Notes: generated by a model from the sequence alone, not told the origin. Positions 20,501 to 33,209 are shown, counted from the first letter of the stretch. The stretch is DNA of 64,000 nucleotides from Selaginella moellendorffii (GCF_000143415.4 NW_003314269.1:1948118-2012117), one strand, 5' to 3'. Numbers and translations are program-made.

Positions 20501-23500
20501 AATCACTACGATTATGGTATGAGAGCTGTCATTTCCGTGTTAAGGGCCGCAGGAAATGTGAAACAGAAGTTTCCTGATGAGAACGAAGGGGTCTTGATGC
20601 TGAAATCATTGAAAGATGTGAACTTGCCAAAGTTTCTTGCGCATGATATTCCTCTATTTGAAGGTATTCTCATGGATTTGTTTCCTGGAGTCGTTCTTCC
20701 ATCTCCAGACTACAAGTTGATGGAGATTGCTCTTCATAATGCGTGTAAGAAGCGCAATCTTCAGCCGACCCCTGTTTTCTTTGAAAAGGTACGTTGTTCA
20801 TTGTAATCGGTGAGACCTTTTTTACTTCTTCAGTTTCGCAGATTTTTCAACTGTATGAGATGATTCTTGTGAGGCATGGGCTCATGATTGTCGGATACTC
20901 CTATGGCGCCAAAACCGAGTGCTATCGAGTGCTTGCTGCAGCTCTTACCGAACTTTGCAATGGCGGCATCATGGAGAACGTGACCAAGTGCTACTGCCTC
21001 AATCCAAAGTCTATATACATTGGTCAGCTTTATGGACAATTTGATCCCGTCTCTCACGAGTGGACTGATGGCATTCTCGCAAAGAGCTTTCGCAATGCTG
21101 CAGTTGATACGACACCAGATCGCAAGTGGATTCTGTTTGATGGTCCAGTTGACGCGGTATGAAACTGTATGCTGGCAGATCTGTTTTTTTTCTGATAAAA
21201 AGTTGCAGGTTTGGATTGAAAACATGAACACGGTTCTCGACGACAATAAGAAACTGTGCCTTATGAGCGGCGAGATCATTCAAATGACGAACTCTATGAA
21301 CCTTATTTTCGAAGTGCAAGACCTTGCAGTCGCATCTCCGGCAACGGTTAGTCGCTGTGGAATGGTGTATACTGAACCAAGCCAGATCGGATGGGTGCCT
21401 CTGAAAGTATCATGGGTGAAGAAAATGACCGATAACTTTCCCGGCATCGTGGAGGGGATAAAGATCGTCGAAGCCATGCTGGATTGGCTGGTGGAGCCGT
21501 GTCTGCAGTTTGTCAAGAAGCACTGCAAAGAAATAGTTGCGGCATCTCCAATCAACCTTGCAGCGAGCCTGATGAACATGTACGAAAGCTTCCTCGACGA
21601 GTTCAAGCAGGTGCCAAACGCTCCAAGAGCATCGACAATTGCGGTTCATATTCTTCCACTGCCTCGCGGCGACGACATGGTCAACTGGTTGCAGTGCCTC
21701 TTCATAACAAGTCTTATTTGGACAGTCGGTGCAACTGTTGACGTTGAAGGACGGGCGAAATTCGACGTGTTCTTTCGGAAGCTCCTTGCGAAAGAAGACG
21801 ACCTTGGCTATCAGCTCGCTGCGGGGCTGGAGATTATGAAACCGTCCTTTGCAGTCGCGTTGCCTCTTCCGGTTACTGGCCCGTGCTACAACTTTGTATT
21901 CTGGAAGATCGAAAACTGCTGGAAACAGTGGATGGACATCATTGACACAAGAGGACCATCTCTGGACGCGGAGTTTAACGACATCATTGTCCAAACAATT
22001 GACACTGGGAGATATTCGTATCTGCTGCAAGTCCTTGTCACTCATCAGAAGCATGTTCTTATTTCGGGTCCTACAGGAACAGGTTTGCCAACGTTCATGA
22101 TTTTTTTCAACTTCTGATGTCTCTTTTTCTTGGTGTTCTCACAGGTAAGACCGTATACATCAAGAACGAGCTTACTGCCGGACTTGATAAAGCGGTTTAT
22201 CGGAATATCATGATGACTTTCTCCGCGCAAACAAATGCAAACCAGACTCAGGTGCGTGCTTTGTTTCGTGTTTTTCTACGATATTTACGCTTACAATTTG
22301 TTCCAGGATATCATAGATGGAAAACTGGATAAAAGGAGGAGAGGTATTTACGGGCCCCCCTATGGAACGAGATGCGTCATTTTTGTTGATGATCTAAATA
22401 TGCCTGCGCTCGAAGTTTATGGTGCTCAGCCACCTATTGAAATATTACGGCAATGGATGGATCATGGTGGATGGTACTGTCTTTTGCATCTTTTTCATTG
22501 TTCTTACATTTTGCTCATTACATTGAAACAGGTATGATAGAGCGGAGCTTACATTCCGCCAGCTGATTGACATTCAGTTTGTGTCGGCCATGGGTCCGCC
22601 TGGAGGTGGTCGTAATCCTGTTACGCCTAGATATCTCAGGCATTATGTTGTTCTTACTATCCTTGACTTCGACGATGCTACATTAGCAACGGTCTTTAAC
22701 ACAATCATGGCATGGTGGGCAAGGAAGTCACGGTTATCGACTGATGTAAGTCGCCTCCTTTTTACTTTCCAGCAGCCACTGATTTGTGCTTCATCTGCAT
22801 ACAGATAGGCGGCATATTAAACCTTCTTGTTCTTGCAACGATCGACATTTATCGATCTATCCAAAAGGAGCTACTGCCTACGCCACCCAAGTCTCACTAT
22901 ACATATAATATGCGAGATCTGTGCAAGGTTTTCCAGGGGATTTCAATGATAGGAGTTGCTCTGGAAGAGAAAAAGAATCTCGTCCGCCTTTGGGTTCATG
23001 AATGCCTGCGGGTATTTTATGACAGGCTAATCTGTGACGAGGACCGTGATTGGTTTGTCAAGTATGTGCAAAACAGGATTGAGTCTCGTTTGCAGCTTAA
23101 ATGTGACTACGTTTTTGGCAACTATGATTATGCCAATTCCATCCGAAACGTAATGTTTGGCGATGTTATGGATACGACTAACTTTCCAAAGAGGTATGTA
23201 TATCTTTGCTGGCATTTCGCATTTTGCTTAAGCAACTGTTTCGCAGGTATGAAGAAATATATGATGCGAAAAAGCTGCTCACGTTTATGGAGGAGCAACT
23301 CGCTGAGTTCAACTCTCAAACGAGAAATCCTCTCGTCTTGGTTCTTTTTGCGTATGCTGCACAGCACGTTTTGCGTATCAGTCGAATTCTTCGACAACCT
23401 TATGGAAATGCTTTGCTAGTAGGAGTGGGAGGAGTAGGCCGCCAATCCCTCACCAAACTGGCCACTTCCATGGCGAGTTATATGCTGTTCCAGATACAAA

Positions 23501-26500
23501 TTAGCAAGCTTTATGGTTTTATGGAATGGAGAGAAGACCTGAAGGTTTGTCTCTTTTCTCTTTCTTTCTTGCTTTTCTGTTCAGTGATGTACAAGATATG
23601 AATGTTGCAGGTGGTTTTGAAGAAGTCTGGGGGTGATAACAATGCCACTGTTTTCGTCTTCAGTGATACTCAACTCAAAGAAGAAAGGTTTCTCGAAGAT
23701 ATAAACAATATTTTGAACACTGGAGAGGTATGGTAGCTGTAACCAGTTTCCTGACAGCCTCAATCTTTTCTGGTTTCCTTTCAGGTGCCAAATCTTTACC
23801 CGAAAGATGAGATTTTGCCTATCTTGGATTCCGTGAGGGTCCGTGCTAAAAAGGCAGGAGTAGAAGGCACACAGTCGGAACTTTACATGTTTTTTGTGGA
23901 GCAATGCAAGAGAAATCTGCACATGGTTATTTGCATGAGTCCATTTGGTTCGTCATTTCGAACAAGGCTCCGCATGTTTCCATCACTTGTCAACTGTTGT
24001 ACCATTGACTGGTTCACGGAGTGGCCTGCAGAAGCTCTTAAATCCGTTGGCACGCGTTTCCTCTCAGTCGTAAGTTTTGCTTTCGAAGTTTGATTTTCTT
24101 CGGTGCTAATCTATCGCTGTTTCAGCTGGAGTTTAATGAGGATTATATATTACCTGGAGTCATAGACATGTGCATGGCATTTCATCAGAATGCTAGTGAC
24201 TTGTCTGATACCTTCTGGCAAGAGCAGCAACGGCATTTTTACGTGACCCCGACTTCATTTCTGGAGCTCCTCAACACATACAAGTCTCTGCTTGGGGAGA
24301 AGAGGTTGCAGATTAACACAATCAAATTCAGATACGTGGTATGTTTCCGACTACGTGCTCGTGCACGTAAAGTTATCCTGCTGTAACCCCCATTCATTCT
24401 ATTACTGTCACACAGATGGGACTTGAGAAGCTGCTGGGTGCCGAAGGCCAAGTAAATGTAATGAAGAAGGAGCTTGAAGCTCTTCAGCCCATCTTAATCA
24501 AAACTGCCGAAGAAACAGATGCACTTCTTGTCACCATCGATAGAGATCGGAAGGAGGCCGAGGCAACACGTAAGATTGTGGAGGCCGAGGAAGCCATTGC
24601 CAATGTCAAGGCTTCAGAGGCGAAAGCAATCAAAGAAGATTGTGAATCAGAGCTTGCTGTGGTAAGTACTCTGCAATTGCTACTTGCACTTGGATTTATA
24701 ATCTGATGCATGTAGGCTATGCCAATGCTGGAAGCTGCTCTCTCTGCGTTGGATACTCTTACAAAAGCAGATATCACAGAAGTCAAGGCCATGAAAAATC
24801 CACCGGCACCTGTGAAAATTGTCATGGAAGCCTGTTGTTTGATGAAAGGGGTAAGAATCGATGTAATTTTACATACTGAACTAAGAAGATTTTGTCCAAC
24901 AGGTTAAGTCGAGGAGAATACCTGACCCAAACAGCCCGGGAAAGAAAATTGAGGACTATTGGGGTCCTGCGCAGCAAATGCTTGCGGACACAACTTTCCT
25001 TCCGTCATTGAAGGAGTATGATAAAGATAACATCCCTCAGGCAATAATTGATAAGATACGGCCATACTTGCAAAGAGCAGAGTTTGATCCAGAAGTTGTG
25101 AAAAAAGCATCTAAAGCTGCCTATGGACTTTGTTGTTGGGTGCGAGCAATGGAAAGCTATGATAGAGTGGCCAAGGTACGTCAAGGAGTATATTTGCAAG
25201 CTTCTTTGCTCATTGCTTTTCTTTCTTACAGGTTGTGGCGCCAAAGCGGGCGAAGCTGCAAGCAGCCACTGATGAGTTTAACGAGCTTCAAATAGCTTTG
25301 ACAGCAAAGAAGGAAATGCTGAGGCAGGTAGAAGAGAAGCTGGGAAAGCTTCAGAAACAGCTTGACGCCATGGAAGCTAAAAAGGCGCAGCTAGAATCGG
25401 ACGTTCAAAACTGTCAAAAGGTGAGAGGCATTTTACTGTTGATGGCATTTGAGCACTAACGTCGTTCTGTTTTGCATGCAGAAACTTTCACGCGCAGAAA
25501 AGCTTATAGGTGGTCTTGGAGGGGAGAAGGCAAGATGGACAAGTGTGGCAGAGGAAATGGGAAAACTCTATCTGGATTTAACTGGAGATGTCCTCGTTGC
25601 ATCTGGATACATTGCTTACCTTGGAGCTGTGACGCTAGCTTATCGGGAGAGACTACTGGATTCCTGGGTGACAATGTGCAAGGAGAAGAACATCCCTTGT
25701 TCTCCGATCTTCAAGCTGACCACAGTCCTGGGCAATCCTGTGGCAATCAGAGACTGGGTGATAGATGGTCTGCCGAACGACGGGTTTTCGATAGATAACG
25801 GGATCATTATGGATAATGCCAAGCGGTGGCCGCTTTTGATTGATCCTCAGGGACAAGCGAATAAGTGGATAAAGGTACGAGTTTGTTTCATAAACTTGTT
25901 CTAAAGTTCAGCGTCCTTTTGCAGACGATGGAGAAGGCAAAAAATCTTCAAGTGGTAAAGCTTGCAGATGCGGACTTTGTACGAAAGCTGGAAAATTGTA
26001 TCAACTTTGGGTATCCTCTTCTCTTGGAAAATGTTGGCGAAGAGCTTGACCCAACATTGGAGCCAGTTCTCACCAGAGCCGTTTTTAAGATGGGAGGTTC
26101 GCTTCAAATTCGCATTGGTGACAACACAATTGAGTACAACGAAAGTTTCCGGTTTTACATTACGACAAAACTCCGGAACCCGCACTATATGCCAGAGGTA
26201 TGCTCAATTTACAGCTTGAATCAGAGTTTTGACTAAGGTGGATTTTAACTGCAGGTGTCCGTCAAGGTGACGCTGCTCAACTTCATGATTACTCCTGAAG
26301 GGCTTTCAGATCAAGTTCTCGGCATGGCTGTAAAGAACGAACGCCCAGATCTTGAGGAAGAGAAAACACAGCTTGTGCTGCAAGGAGCAGAAAATCAGAG
26401 GCAGCTTAAGGACATTGAGGATCGAATTATCGAGGTGAGGGAGAAGTGACTCTGTTGAGGATATAACCAACTAAATTCCTTACAGGTGCTTTCAAGCTCC

Positions 26501-29477
26501 GAAGGCAATATCCTAGAAAATGAAACTGCTATCAACATTATTTCTTCGTCCAAGGTTCTGTCCATTGAAATTGCGGAGAAGCAAAAGGTGGCAGAAAAAA
26601 CAGAAGCAAAGATTGATGAAGCCCGTAAGGGATATGTTCCCGTTTCTGTGCATGTGTCGTGCCTATTTTTCACGGTCTTGAGCCTGTGTAATATTGATCC
26701 TATGTATCAATATTCTCTGACTTGGTAAGCTGTCTTTCTTTTCAGTGCAGCATCTTATTTGCTTGCTACCTGTGCAGGTATCTCAACCTTTTTCAGCAGG
26801 CAATGAAAGACTCCGAGAAATCGGACGTGCTTGACAAACGGATAACCATTCTCAATGACTTCTTCACGTTTTTGCTCTACTGCAGTGTCTCAAGAAGCGT
26901 TTTTGAGAAGGACAAACTACTCTTGTCCTTCTTAATCTGTACCACTCTCATGGAGAAGGATAAGCAGCTGAACGCCGAAGAGTTCAGGTTTCTAATTGCT
27001 GGCTCTGTAATTATGGAGCGAGATCCTCCGAAGAATCCATCAAAATGGTTGGCAGACAAGCTCTGGCTTGAAATGGTTCAACTTTCCAAGTTTCCAGCGT
27101 TTGCGGTACGTTTTTGTGAACTTCTTTTCGCCGGCTAACACGTCCTTGACAGGGTTTTAGCAAATTCTTTCAAGAAGATTCAGAGAGGTGGAAACATATT
27201 TATGACAGTCCTCAGCCTCACAAAGAACCACTTCCTGGAAACTGGGGTACAACCCTCAATCCGTTCCAGAAACTACTTGTCTTGCGAGTGATACGGCCAG
27301 ACAAAATTGTTACGGGTATCAACACGTTTGTTCTGGAGACAATGGGTCAGAGGTATGTTGAGCCTCCAGCATTCGACTTGGAAGGTGCATATAAGGACTC
27401 GACTCCAGTTGTTCCGCTCATTTTTGTACTTTCGCCTGGATCGGACCCAATGGCAGCTTTGCTGAAGTTCGCAGAGGAGATCAAACAGGAGGTAGGACAT
27501 TTTTACTGTCTTTGATCCACTTTTTCACGTATACTTGATACTCACAGGTTCAAAGTATTTCACTTGGACAAGGCCAAGGCCCAAAAGCTTCTCAGATGAT
27601 ACAAATGGGAATGCAACTTGGTTTCTGGGTGGTGCTACAAAACTGTCATTTGGCAGCTTCATGGATGCCACAGCTAGAGCGTATATCAGAAGGCATGAGT
27701 CCGGATACCACGAATGCGGGATTTCGGCTGTGGCTAACAAGCTATCCAGCTGAACACTTCCCGGTGGCTATCCTGCAGAGTGGTATCAAGATGACTAATG
27801 AATCTCCGAAAGGATTGCGAGCAAACATGCTCCAGGTTTGGCCATCTTTTTCGACAGTTTCCTGTAATGCAACTTTTTGCTGGAATGCAGAGTTACCAGA
27901 GCTATCCCATCAGCGACCCGGCCTTTTTCGAGTTCCAAGGAGAGAAAGGACCTGTGTGGAGAAAAATGTTGTTTGGCCTGTGCTTCTTCCATGCGTCGGT
28001 ACAGGAACGTGTCAAGTTTGGGCCGCTTGGCTGGAACATTCCTTACCAGTTCAGTGATCCTGATCTCAAGATCAGTATGAGACAGTTACAGGCATTTTTG
28101 ATCGAGTTTCCGGACGTCGTTCCGTTTAAGGTGAGCAAAAGCTTACCTCAGCAAGATTACTCATTTGTGATGTGTTTTCAGGCACTTGTGTATCTCACGG
28201 GTGAATGCAACTACGGAGGTCGAGTAACAGATGCACACGACAGGAGAACTCTCATGTCATTGCTGGCCGTTCTGTATACTCCGGAGATCCTGGAAGACGA
28301 TTATGCTTTTTCGCCATCCGGTATCTATTATGCGCCCCCGGATTTCGAATACGACGAGTACATCGAGCATATAAAGCAGTTTCCGTTGATAGCATCCCCG
28401 GAAGCTTTTGGTTTGCACGAGAATGCGGACATCACCAAAGATCAGCAAGAAACTGATCTCCTGTTGTCCTCAATTCTCTCAACACAGGTAACAAGGAATT
28501 CACATCTTGCAAACAAAACTTACACGTATGTATACGTTTTGTGATGGCAGAGTAGCACTTCGAGCGGTGGTGGCCAGAGCAAGGAGGAAGTTCTCCTGGA
28601 GCTGGCCAAGGACCAGGCCAGTAGGATCCCGCCGCCTTTCGACATAGAGCTGGCTCGCTACCGCTTTCCGGTGAGGTACGAGGAGAGCATGAACTCGGTG
28701 CTTCACCAGGAGATGACCCGCTACAACAACTTAACCGAGGTACCCTTGATCTAAGCATTGTTTCCTCACACTTGCAGGCTTTGTCTCCAGGTGATCAGAA
28801 CAAGCTTGCACACGCTCCAGCGGACGCTCAAGGGCCTGGTGGCCATGTCCTCCGACATCGAGAAGCTGGCCAACAGCATGTACATCGGCAAGATCCCGGC
28901 GATGTGGGCCGGGAAGTCGTATCCATCGCTCAAGCCGCTGACGAGCTACGTCGCCGACCTCCAGCAGCGCCTCAACATGCTCCAGGTGTGGTCGGAGCGG
29001 GGTCCTCCGCCGCAGTTCTGGATCAGCGGCTTCTTCTTCACGCACGCATTCCTGACGGGCGTGCTCCAGAACTACGCGCGCAAGTACAAGATCCCCATCG
29101 ACAACGTGTGCTTCGAGTTCAAGTGCCTGCCGGCGAGCCTGGAGCAGGACAAGAAGCCCGAGGACGGGTGCTACATCTACGGCATGTTCCTCGAGGGCGC
29201 GCGCTGGGACTTTGAGAAGATGATGCTGGCCGAGTCGCTGCCAAAGGTTTTGTACTCGCCGGCTCCCAAGATCTGGCTGTCGCCGTGCGAGGTGTCCAAG
29301 AAGAAGGAGTTCCCGTGCTACCACTGCCCGCTCTACAGGACGGCCGAGAGGCGCGGGGTGCTGGCCACCACCGGGCATTCTTCCAACTTTGTGTTTAATG
29401 TGGAGCTCCCCACGGACATGCCGCCGGATCACTGGATACGAAGAGGGGTCGCCATGCTTCTCCAGCTCAGTGATTAA
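14567..29477 (+). CDS. axonemal inner-arm dynein heavy chain (single-headed, DNAH3/7/12-like)
   Basis: A many-exon gene with introns of about 50-60 nt, product on the order of 4,000 residues. The first ATG in frame is 14567 ([13 protein letters not shown]). The tail runs to about 17500. The linker region has [18 protein letters not shown] and [23 protein letters not shown]1 has a canonical P-loop [13 protein letters not shown] split by an intron (19834-19843, 19897 on) and the [11 protein letters not shown] box. AAA2 has an altered P-loop (20893-20916). AAA3 has GPTGTGKT (22067-22082, 22145 on), also split by an intron. AAA4 has GVGGVGRQS (23422-23448). The coiled-coil stalk and microtubule-binding tip lie at about 24416-25450, then AAA5, AAA6 and the C-terminal domain ending [12 protein letters not shown]. 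The motor walks on microtubules in the 9+2 axoneme. [14 protein letters not shown] and [15 protein letters not shown] place it among inner-arm chains; the N-terminal [20 protein letters not shown] also recalls DNAH1, so the exact subtype is open. An assembly gap interrupts the tail. Confidence 0.93.
17031..17130. other. assembly gap (100 N) inside the dynein tail
   Basis: Exactly 100 N, the usual placeholder for a gap of unknown size. The left flank ends in an exon coding LCQKYNDID; the right flank resumes with the end of an exon (TTGGGAT followed by GTAAG). Some tail residues and at least one intron are probably missing. Confidence 0.98.
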
Positions 29478-29798
29478 GCTATCTTTCTCTGTATTTGTTT
29501 GTACAAATGTATCAGATTCATGATTTGGTTACGTATGATTAACTGCATAAGGAAAGACAAACCTCTGAGCAATGCAATACTACACACACAAAAGAGAAAG
29601 AACTAGAATTTAGAACAGGAAAAACAGCTATGATTATTTACAATTGTCAAACAATACAAAACACTATTTTCTGTAGTACATATTGCCAACATACCAAAAA
29701 CCAACATCTGTGGCAACCCTGTGGAGGGAAAACTTGTTGGGAATTCACGACAGGGTATTTGAAAGAGTCGTGTGACAATCCAAAACACGCATTCAAAG
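29478..29798. other. intergenic stretch between convergent genes
   Basis: 321 bp, A+T-rich, holding the 3' ends of the dynein gene and of the minus-strand NTPase gene. I see no gene or clear element in it. Confidence 0.6.
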
Positions 29799-31604
29799 CT
29801 AGCTTTTCTGGCTCTGGTGGGATTTGCAGTAGTAATCCCCCGTGTCGCAGCGAGCTTGATTCTTGCACGGTTGGTTGCTGGCAGTGAGACCCTTGCACCG
29901 CTTAAGCTCCTTCTTGGCACGCTCGTTGGGCTCGGCCAGTTCCAGCAGCAGATCAAACTCTTGGAGGCACTTATCCACGTTGGCAAATCGCCTCAAGCTC
30001 GCAGGGTCGCCATCCGATGCAACACTCTCCGGCATGACGTCGAAGTAGTCATCTTGAATCGCCTGGTTGCCTTTGACAATCCATTTCGGTAGCACCTCCG
30101 TCTTCCAGGCCTCGTGACTTCGTTTCTTGCTCTTGGTCTTCCAGCTAGCCACAGTTATCTGCACCGCTATGATCTTTAGAGTGCCATTTCTCTCCAGCTT
30201 GAGAAGGATCAGGTCCACCGCTTTCTCACTAAAAGCCGCAGGGCCGAGAAGAACGCCTTCGACAAGCTCCTCCATCGTCAGCTCCGAGACAACGTTCCTC
30301 TCGCAGCCGTGACGGTACACTCTGTAGTGCTTGAAGTCGAGACCGAAAAGCCGCTTCTGGAAGCGCACCACAGCGATGACCAGCCCCTCGACGTTCCACC
30401 CCACGCGCGCCGAGTTCCTCGGGCCCTGGTCTTGCTCACAGTCGAGCCTGACAGCCGCAGCCCACTTCTGGACGTCCGAGAGCTGGAGCGAGCTTTGCAA
30501 GCTTTCGTGCTGCTCCATGATGTAGCTCTCAGCTTGCGAGCGCAGGAAAGAGCTGAGGATGTGAAACTGTTGCTCCTTCTCATCGTAGTAGAAGCACGTC
30601 ATGTCCACCTTGTCTTGCCTAAGTAAGTGCCCGCGCTCTCCAGAAACGACCAGTGCCATTCCAGCCGATAGCTCCCTCCGGTTCACGAGATTCCCGATGA
30701 ACTTGCCGTAGAGCTTGTGCGTATATGCCGCCTGGATCCTTCCCACGAAGTCTTTCTCGTTGCCCTTGACGTCCTCGTAGAAACGCAGCAGCAGTGGCAT
30801 TCCACCGGTCAAGCGCTCCAAGCCCTGAAGCTGCGAGACCCCGTCGAGGCTCGACTGCGCAATCCAAGTCGCGAGCTCGCTGCTGTTGTAAGGCCCGTCA
30901 AAGTGGAACGTTTCCATCTCCTCGTCGGCCTTGTCACTGTCCTCCCAGAGTTGCCTCTGCCTGCTGCTGACGGACGAGACCGTGACGAGGACCTGAAACA
31001 TGGTGGCTTCTTGCAGCGTGTCTCTGAGCGGCGATCCAGTTTTCTCAAAGATGTCCCACTCGTCTACCACGAAGAGCAGCGAGCCTCTCTTCTGAGCCCG
31101 GCACCAGAGAACAAGACTCTCCAGATTCTCCAGCTTGGCGAGCTCGCCATCTCTCCCGCCCCTCCCAAACGCCAGGAGCAGCGCGTCCGCGAGCACAGCA
31201 TGTGGATTCAGCACGAATCGCTTGCCGAGGATGTAAACCACGCGGCGCTGCCTCGACGCTACGAGATAGCCCGCGATGGTGCTCACCACCCTGCTCTTTC
31301 CGGACCCTTTGGCGCCCAAGACTTGCATCGGCCGGAGCGGCACCTGGGCTAGGATTCTCGTGTAGAGCTTCTCGCCGAGGGCTCGCCCCACATAGCTGTA
31401 GGAGGTGGCAGCGGCGTCCCTGGTGGGCGGGACGAGGTGCAGCACCGAGCTCGTGTCCCAGATGAAGTTGGCATCGATGGCAAGCCTGGTGCCGGATGGA
31501 CCAAGACGAGTGTAGACCGCCTCCAGCCTCGATTCGAGCGCATCGCGCTCCTGCACGCTCTCACCAAAAACAAAGTCTTGCTCTTGGGGCCATGGTCGCT
31601 TCAT
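29799..31604 (-). CDS. Crinkler/RHS-like protein: STAND-type P-loop NTPase, nuclease-like domain and Cys/His tail
   Basis: A single-exon, 601-residue protein. Residues about 85-330 form a P-loop NTPase: Walker A GAKGSGKS (97-104), Walker B LLFVVDEWD (177-184), and a VLVTVSSVSSRQRQ sensor-like strand (205-218). The middle (about 335-450) contains ERGHLLR and a module with GLVIAVVRFQKRLFGLDFKH. At 462-484, AVD (D464) followed after 17 residues by Q482-I-T484 resembles the degenerate PD-(D/E)XK pattern (D...QxT) of Crinkler and RHS proteins. The last 35 residues hold C570, C580, C586, C593 and H596, a probable zinc-binding tail. Crinkler/RHS proteins are described as NTPase-nuclease effectors spread among eukaryotes, partly by mobile elements, and as host proteins in some plants. 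Whether this one cuts nucleic acid, acts in defence or is a domesticated mobile-element protein is not shown. It has no introns although its neighbours are intron-rich, which suggests transfer or retroposition. No signal peptide is visible. Confidence 0.75.
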   Translation of the reverse strand: MKRPWPQEQDFVFGESVQERDALESRLEAVYTRLGPSGTRLAIDANFIWDTSSVLHLVPPTRDAAATSYSYVGRALGEKLYTRILAQVPLRPMQVLGAKGSGKSRVVSTIAGYLVASRQRRVVYILGKRFVLNPHAVLADALLLAFGRGGRDGELAKLENLESLVLWCRAQKRGSLLFVVDEWDIFEKTGSPLRDTLQEATMFQVLVTVSSVSSRQRQLWEDSDKADEEMETFHFDGPYNSSELATWIAQSSLDGVSQLQGLERLTGGMPLLLRFYEDVKGNEKDFVGRIQAAYTHKLYGKFIGNLVNRRELSAGMALVVSGERGHLLRQDKVDMTCFYYDEKEQQFHILSSFLRSQAESYIMEQHESLQSSLQLSDVQKWAAAVRLDCEQDQGPRNSARVGWNVEGLVIAVVRFQKRLFGLDFKHYRVYRHGCERNVVSELTMEELVEGVLLGPAAFSEKAVDLILLKLERNGTLKIIAVQITVASWKTKSKKRSHEAWKTEVLPKWIVKGNQAIQDDYFDVMPESVASDGDPASLRRFANVDKCLQEFDLLLELAEPNERAKKELKRCKGLTASNQPCKNQARCDTGDYYCKSHQSQKS

Positions 31605-31825
31605 CCTCCAAGTCCTAAATTTCTCTTATTATAATTTTTTATAATCGACGTTTCCTTGTTTTCTTTAAGGCATAGAGGGTGGCTCTAATTTCATGGGAAT
31701 GACTTTTTAGAGGTAGAGGGACCATGAGTAGCGTGCTCACTTGAAAATCTTGCATTGTAATTGCTTAATCCCTATCATGTACATATACATTTCACATAAT
31801 TCACATAATAGAAAGATGGCCGAGG

Positions 31826-33209
31826 TCAGGGCGTCAACAAGATCTTGCCGAAATGCTGGTTGGCGACCATGAGCTGCAAGGCCTGGGCCGCCTCCTCCAG
31901 CGGGAAAACCCTGTAAATCACCGGCTTCACCTTGCGTTCCTCCACCGCCGGCCACACATTCTGCCACACCTCCGCTACGATTTGCGCCTTGCTCTCTGGA
32001 GCTCGAGTCCGCAATCCCGCGGCTGCCAAGTTCTCAAATAACACTCTCAGCCAACCAAAGCGAAAGACCCTCCTCTCCCGCATTACCTGAGACTATCAGC
32101 CGTTTCTTCAGTATCGGCAGCAAACTCAGCTGGCCCGAGGCCCCGCCCTGGAAGCCGATTATGAACAGCCTCCCATCCATGCCGAGGGCCTCCAGGTTCC
32201 TCTCGAAATAAGACGCTCCCACCATGTCCAGTACCACGTCCACACCTGCGAGAGGTATCCAGTGATAATCTTAGAGCTCCGCCACTCAAAACATCACGCA
32301 AAGGCTAACCTTCCCCGTGGGTGGCCTCTTTCACGCGCGCAACGAAATCATCCTCCTTGTAGTTTATCGCCACCTCCGCTCCCAGCTGCTTGCACAAGTC
32401 GAGCTTTTTCTCCGATCCTGAGCCGGCCCCCACTGGTTAGAAGGACGTGATCACGGGGACTCACCAGCAGTAGCAAAGACTTGGGCTCCAATCGACTTCG
32501 CCATCTGGATGGCAAAGGTGCCAATCCCGCTGCTGCCGCCATGTATCTGGTTGCACCAAGCACAGCATGTGTGTTAAGCGATGGAAAAATCTCTAGAGAA
32601 GTTCTAACTTACGAGGACGCTCTCCCCGGCGGAGAGGTGGCACGCCATGAAGACGGTGGACCACACCGTGCACGCAACCTCGGGCAAGGACGCGGCATCA
32701 CGCAGCGAGACCCCTCGCGGGATTGGAAGAAGCTGGCTCGCAGCCACCGCAACTTTCTCGGCGTAGCCCCCGCCCCCCAGGAGCGCGCACACCTGCGAGC
32801 ACCATACTCACAGCATAAGAACTAAGATGTGTGAGCCCCATTCGCTCCATCGCCGCCTATCCGGATTGGAATCCTCTCTCCCATCCCATCCCATCCTATC
32901 CCCTAGAAACCTCGCGGGACACTAGTGCTCAATTCAACTTGGCTCAGCGCATTTTACCTCGTCCCCGACTTTCCATCCATCCACGCGCGCGCCCAGGCGC
33001 TCGATCACGCCGGAGCACTCGAGGCCCAGGTAGGGTGGGGCTCCCGGCGGCGGAGGGTGCTGGCCTTTGAGCTGCAGGAGGTCGGCGCGGTTCACTCCCG
33101 CGGCCGCGACCTTGATGAGCACCTCGTCGTCGCCGATATCAGGATCGGGCACCTCGCGCAGCTCGAGCACCTCCGGCCCGCCAAGCCCCTTCGCTACCAC
33201 TGCCCGCAT
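31826..33209 (-). CDS. NADPH:quinone oxidoreductase, PIG3/TP53I3-like (MDR family)
   Basis: Six exons (33209-32958, 32792-32613, 32546-32465, 32417-32310, 32245-32087, 32022-31826) encode 325 residues. It begins MRAVVAKGLGGPEVLELREV; the GroES-like part contains GVNRADLLQLKGQHPPPPG and GLECSGVIERLG. The Rossmann part has HGGSSGIGTFAIQMAKSIGA for the nucleotide, then VDVVLDMVGASYFERNLEAL and NQHFGKILLTP at the end. No catalytic zinc ligands are present, as usual in this zeta-crystallin/quinone reductase branch. These enzymes reduce quinones with NADPH in the cytosol. All introns are GT-AG; the last is 64 nt. The family call is firm; the substrate is inferred. Confidence 0.94.

Noticed and set aside
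14567-29477. Outer-arm or cytoplasmic dynein identity
   Set aside because: Motor-domain segments follow the single-headed inner-arm group, and land plants are generally held to lack outer-arm and cytoplasmic dynein heavy chains.
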